DNA of 56,283 nt from Candidatus Methanophagales archaeon. GTDB lineage: Archaea; Halobacteriota; Syntropharchaeia; Alkanophagales; Methanospirareceae. Within the stretch, counting starts at the first letter, position 1, and each line of letters opens with the position of its first letter. Of the stretch, positions 54,633 through 56,283 are shown piece after piece. The translations under genes and the position numbers were made by a program. The stretch spans positions 1 through 56,283 of the forward strand of contig JAUVZJ010000007.1 of NCBI GenBank assembly GCA_030602585.1, read 5' to 3'. Under the pieces are notes generated by a model. The model had not been told where the DNA came from, searched no databases, and saw only the letters and a list, made by a program, of their open reading frames with translations.

Positions 54633-55348
54633 AAGAGAAAACCATAGCAGCTTTAATAGCCATAGTAGTGATTGCAATGGTTATAATGTTTTTAGGATGT
54701 ATCGAAGACAAGGAGCTTGTACCTTCTACATCAATACCAGACTCAGATGGTGATGGGTGGAACGATGAACAAGAGGAAATTGCAGGAACAGATCCATATA
54801 ACAAAGATACAGATGATGATGGATATTGGGATCCTAAGGACGAAAATCCACTTGATTCAAATATTCCTCTAAAACAGACCACTTTAACACCTATCCCAAC
54901 ACCAGCATCAACGCCAACAAATGTTTATCTTTCAATTCCAACAGCAGCATTTCAACCAGATTCAAGATGTGTCGATTATATATTTAGCCCCAGTGAAATA
55001 GAGCTGCATTCGGTCAATGGTTGTCGTTTTTTTAAAGCGCCAGTTCACCTACCAGATGGTGCAAAGATAACCGAAATGATTTTCTATTGGAATGACGCTT
55101 CTGACGAAGACGCAGAGTTGTGGTTAGGAAGAGTTAATATCCATCAAAATTTTGAGACGACTGGTTATTACTTTGTGGCTCATTGTATTACAAGTGGAAG
55201 TTCTGGTGTGGAAAGCTACTCAACAGACAGTATGCAAATGGGGCATGTCGTAGATAATTCTGAGAACGCTTATTTTCTTGTTTTAAGGATTGACAGTCCA
55301 GATATTATTGTACGTTTAGTTACAATCCAATACATCCCTGAGTACTAA
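54629..55348 (+). CDS. Lipoprotein with calcium-binding DxDGD repeats
   Basis: A 239-residue protein. N-terminal signal helix with a lipobox-like FLGC. Then thrombospondin type 3-like repeats (DSDGDGWNDEQEEIAGTDP, DTDDDGYWDPKDENP), a Thr/Pro-rich linker, and a C-terminal beta-rich domain of about 130 residues. Probably anchored outside the membrane and calcium-dependent. It starts with a TTG overlapping the previous stop. Not recognised beyond these parts. Confidence 0.65.
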   Translation: MKEKTIAALIAIVVIAMVIMFLGCIEDKELVPSTSIPDSDGDGWNDEQEEIAGTDPYNKDTDDDGYWDPKDENPLDSNIPLKQTTLTPIPTPASTPTNVYLSIPTAAFQPDSRCVDYIFSPSEIELHSVNGCRFFKAPVHLPDGAKITEMIFYWNDASDEDAELWLGRVNIHQNFETTGYYFVAHCITSGSSGVESYSTDSMQMGHVVDNSENAYFLVLRIDSPDIIVRLVTIQYIPEY

Positions 55349-55354
55349 CATAAA

Positions 55355-55828
55355 ATGAATAAAAAGGTCTTTATTTGTTATGAAACAACAACAGGACTGG
55401 GTTATGCTAAACACCTTAGAGAAGCGCTTAGAAAAATGGATAGATCGGCTTTTGTGGCTGACGAAGACATAAAGAAAGGAGAAATATGGCGAGAAATTAT
55501 CGACAAATCTATAAAAGAGTGCAAGTATTTTCTTGTAATCGTAACCTTTCCAGCGCTCAAGTCAGAAGAAGTAGAAAGGGAGATTAACCTTGCACAGAGC
55601 TTCAATAAAACTATAATACCTTGTAAGGAAAAACAAGTTTATAGGTCATGGCTCTCATACTTACCTGTAATAAGCGAACTTAATCAAATTGAATTTGAAG
55701 ATAAAAATGAGTTGGCTAACAAAGTAATTTCTGAAATACTTAAAAGGGAAACGGTAAAAATTACAATTGAATCCGTTCCACCTGGTGCAGATGTATATAT
55801 CAATGGACGCAAAGTTGGACGCACATAA
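55355..55828 (+). CDS. TIR-domain protein with truncated PEGA domain
   Basis: A 157-residue protein. Residues 1-125 form a TIR domain (KVFICYETTTGLGYAKHLREAL, DEDIKKGEIWREII, FLVIVTFPALKSEEVEREI). The Glu in SEEVEREI sits where TIR NADases have their catalytic Glu. Residues 133-157 start a PEGA domain (TIESVPPGADVYINGRKVG) that ends after about 22 of the normal 65 residues. It begins six bases after the lipoprotein stop. NAD cleavage and defence are possible but unproven. Confidence 0.7.
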   Translation: MNKKVFICYETTTGLGYAKHLREALRKMDRSAFVADEDIKKGEIWREIIDKSIKECKYFLVIVTFPALKSEEVEREINLAQSFNKTIIPCKEKQVYRSWLSYLPVISELNQIEFEDKNELANKVISEILKRETVKITIESVPPGADVYINGRKVGRT

Positions 55829-55958
55829 AAGCAAAAATCATCAGGCAAATTTCGTGTCCCACAATTCAAACTCCCAACAAAAATAAACTCAGATAGTGCT
55901 TTATAACCAAAAATAAGCATTCGTTTCGCAAAATATCTAATAGGCATAAAGGGAATAT

Positions 55959-56174
55959 ATGAAACTAAAAGTAGTTTTAGAACCACAAGAAGAGGGAGGG
56001 TATACCGTATATGTGCCATCTCTCCCTGGGTGCATATCTCAGGGTGCGACATACGAAGAGGCGTTAGAAAATATCAAGGAAGCAATAGAACTCTATCTTG
56101 AGCCAGATGAAGACGAACTATTGCAGTATCCACAGCGCAATTCCGTACTTAACAGTAGTTGGCAAAGTATATAG
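55959..56174 (+). CDS. hicB: HicB-like (UPF0150) antitoxin
   Basis: A 71-residue protein with the HicB partial RNase H fold signature (VVLEPQEEGGYTVYVPSLPGCISQG, YEEALENIKEAIELYLE). The C-terminal 15 residues are unlike the family and may be altered. No HicA toxin is seen before it; a partner could lie past the window end. The last 109 bases of the window show nothing else. Confidence 0.75.
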   Translation: MKLKVVLEPQEEGGYTVYVPSLPGCISQGATYEEALENIKEAIELYLEPDEDELLQYPQRNSVLNSSWQSI

Positions 56175-56283
56175 ATAATATAGCATCATCTTATATCTAT
56201 TATTACTCTTATGTATGTCTATGTGTTCTGTCATCATATTCGGTGCTTAATAGATCAGCGGTCGAGAAGAGAACCTGCCAGGT

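Overview
This window looks like a chromosomal segment of a methanogen-related euryarchaeon. It carries three subunits of the archaeal acetyl-CoA decarbonylase/synthase complex (CdhC, CdhD, CdhE), the F420 gene cofD, the tetrahydromethanopterin gene mptE, a methanogenesis marker 6 homologue, isopentenyl phosphate kinase, an STT3/AglB oligosaccharyltransferase, DUF357 and DUF424 proteins, and a Fae-Hps fusion. TATA boxes about 25 bases from start codons suggest leaderless archaeal transcripts. Many PAS sensors, a class II ribonucleotide reductase and a large FAD/Fe-S lactate-dehydrogenase-like fusion would fit an ANME-1 or Syntropharchaeia-type anaerobe. That placement is inference; no rRNA or mcr gene is present to test it.

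Layout. 0-3.4 kb: the tail of a zinc-finger protein, a nicotinamidase, AglB, tRNA-Pro and a small toxin/antitoxin-like pair. 3.4-11.2 kb: cdhDE, a glycosyltransferase, a VIT1/CCC1-like membrane gene bracketed by two structured repeats, a PAS protein, cdhC and argF. 11.4-15.9 kb: a sensory block (HTH-PAS-GAF-PAS regulator, receiver, multi-PAS histidine kinase). 15.9-18.8 kb: an Lhr-type helicase split by a frameshift. 18.8-29.1 kb: a minus-strand defence island that may be one long transcript (RadC, HsdM, a PD-(D/E)xK-like protein, HsdS, a DUF4258/DUF2283 pair, two nucleotidyltransferases of which one is broken, HsdR, a DUF45 metallopeptidase, and an AAA ATPase plus small TOPRIM-like protein). 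29.2-35.5 kb: sirtuin, DUF433/DUF5615 pair, Hps-RraA fusion, DUF357, a decayed VapBC locus, NrdJ and CofD. 35.7-43.5 kb: a second sensory block of four stand-alone receivers and three kinases, with a membrane-anchored metallo-beta-lactamase protein whose motifs are in circularly permuted order. 43.5-53.8 kb: housekeeping and C1 genes (TrmJ-like, TruA, IPK, FAD/Fe-S oxidoreductase, MptE, TrkA-N/DHH protein, tRNA-Ile, marker 6, Fae-Hps) plus an Hps remnant. 54-56.3 kb: an accessory stretch with an unknown protein, a lipoprotein, a TIR-PEGA protein and a HicB-like antitoxin.

How the genes work together. CdhCDE would make or cleave acetyl-CoA with CdhA/B encoded elsewhere. MptE and CofD supply the C1 and hydride carriers. 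Fae-Hps and Hps-RraA link formaldehyde and ribulose-5-phosphate metabolism. The two sensory blocks share a 699-base PAS module in opposite orientation, so one was probably copied from the other. The most notable signals are the permuted metallo-beta-lactamase, the repeat-bracketed VIT1-like gene that resembles a gene cassette, the AAA/TOPRIM-like pair beside the type I restriction locus, and the TIR-PEGA operon.
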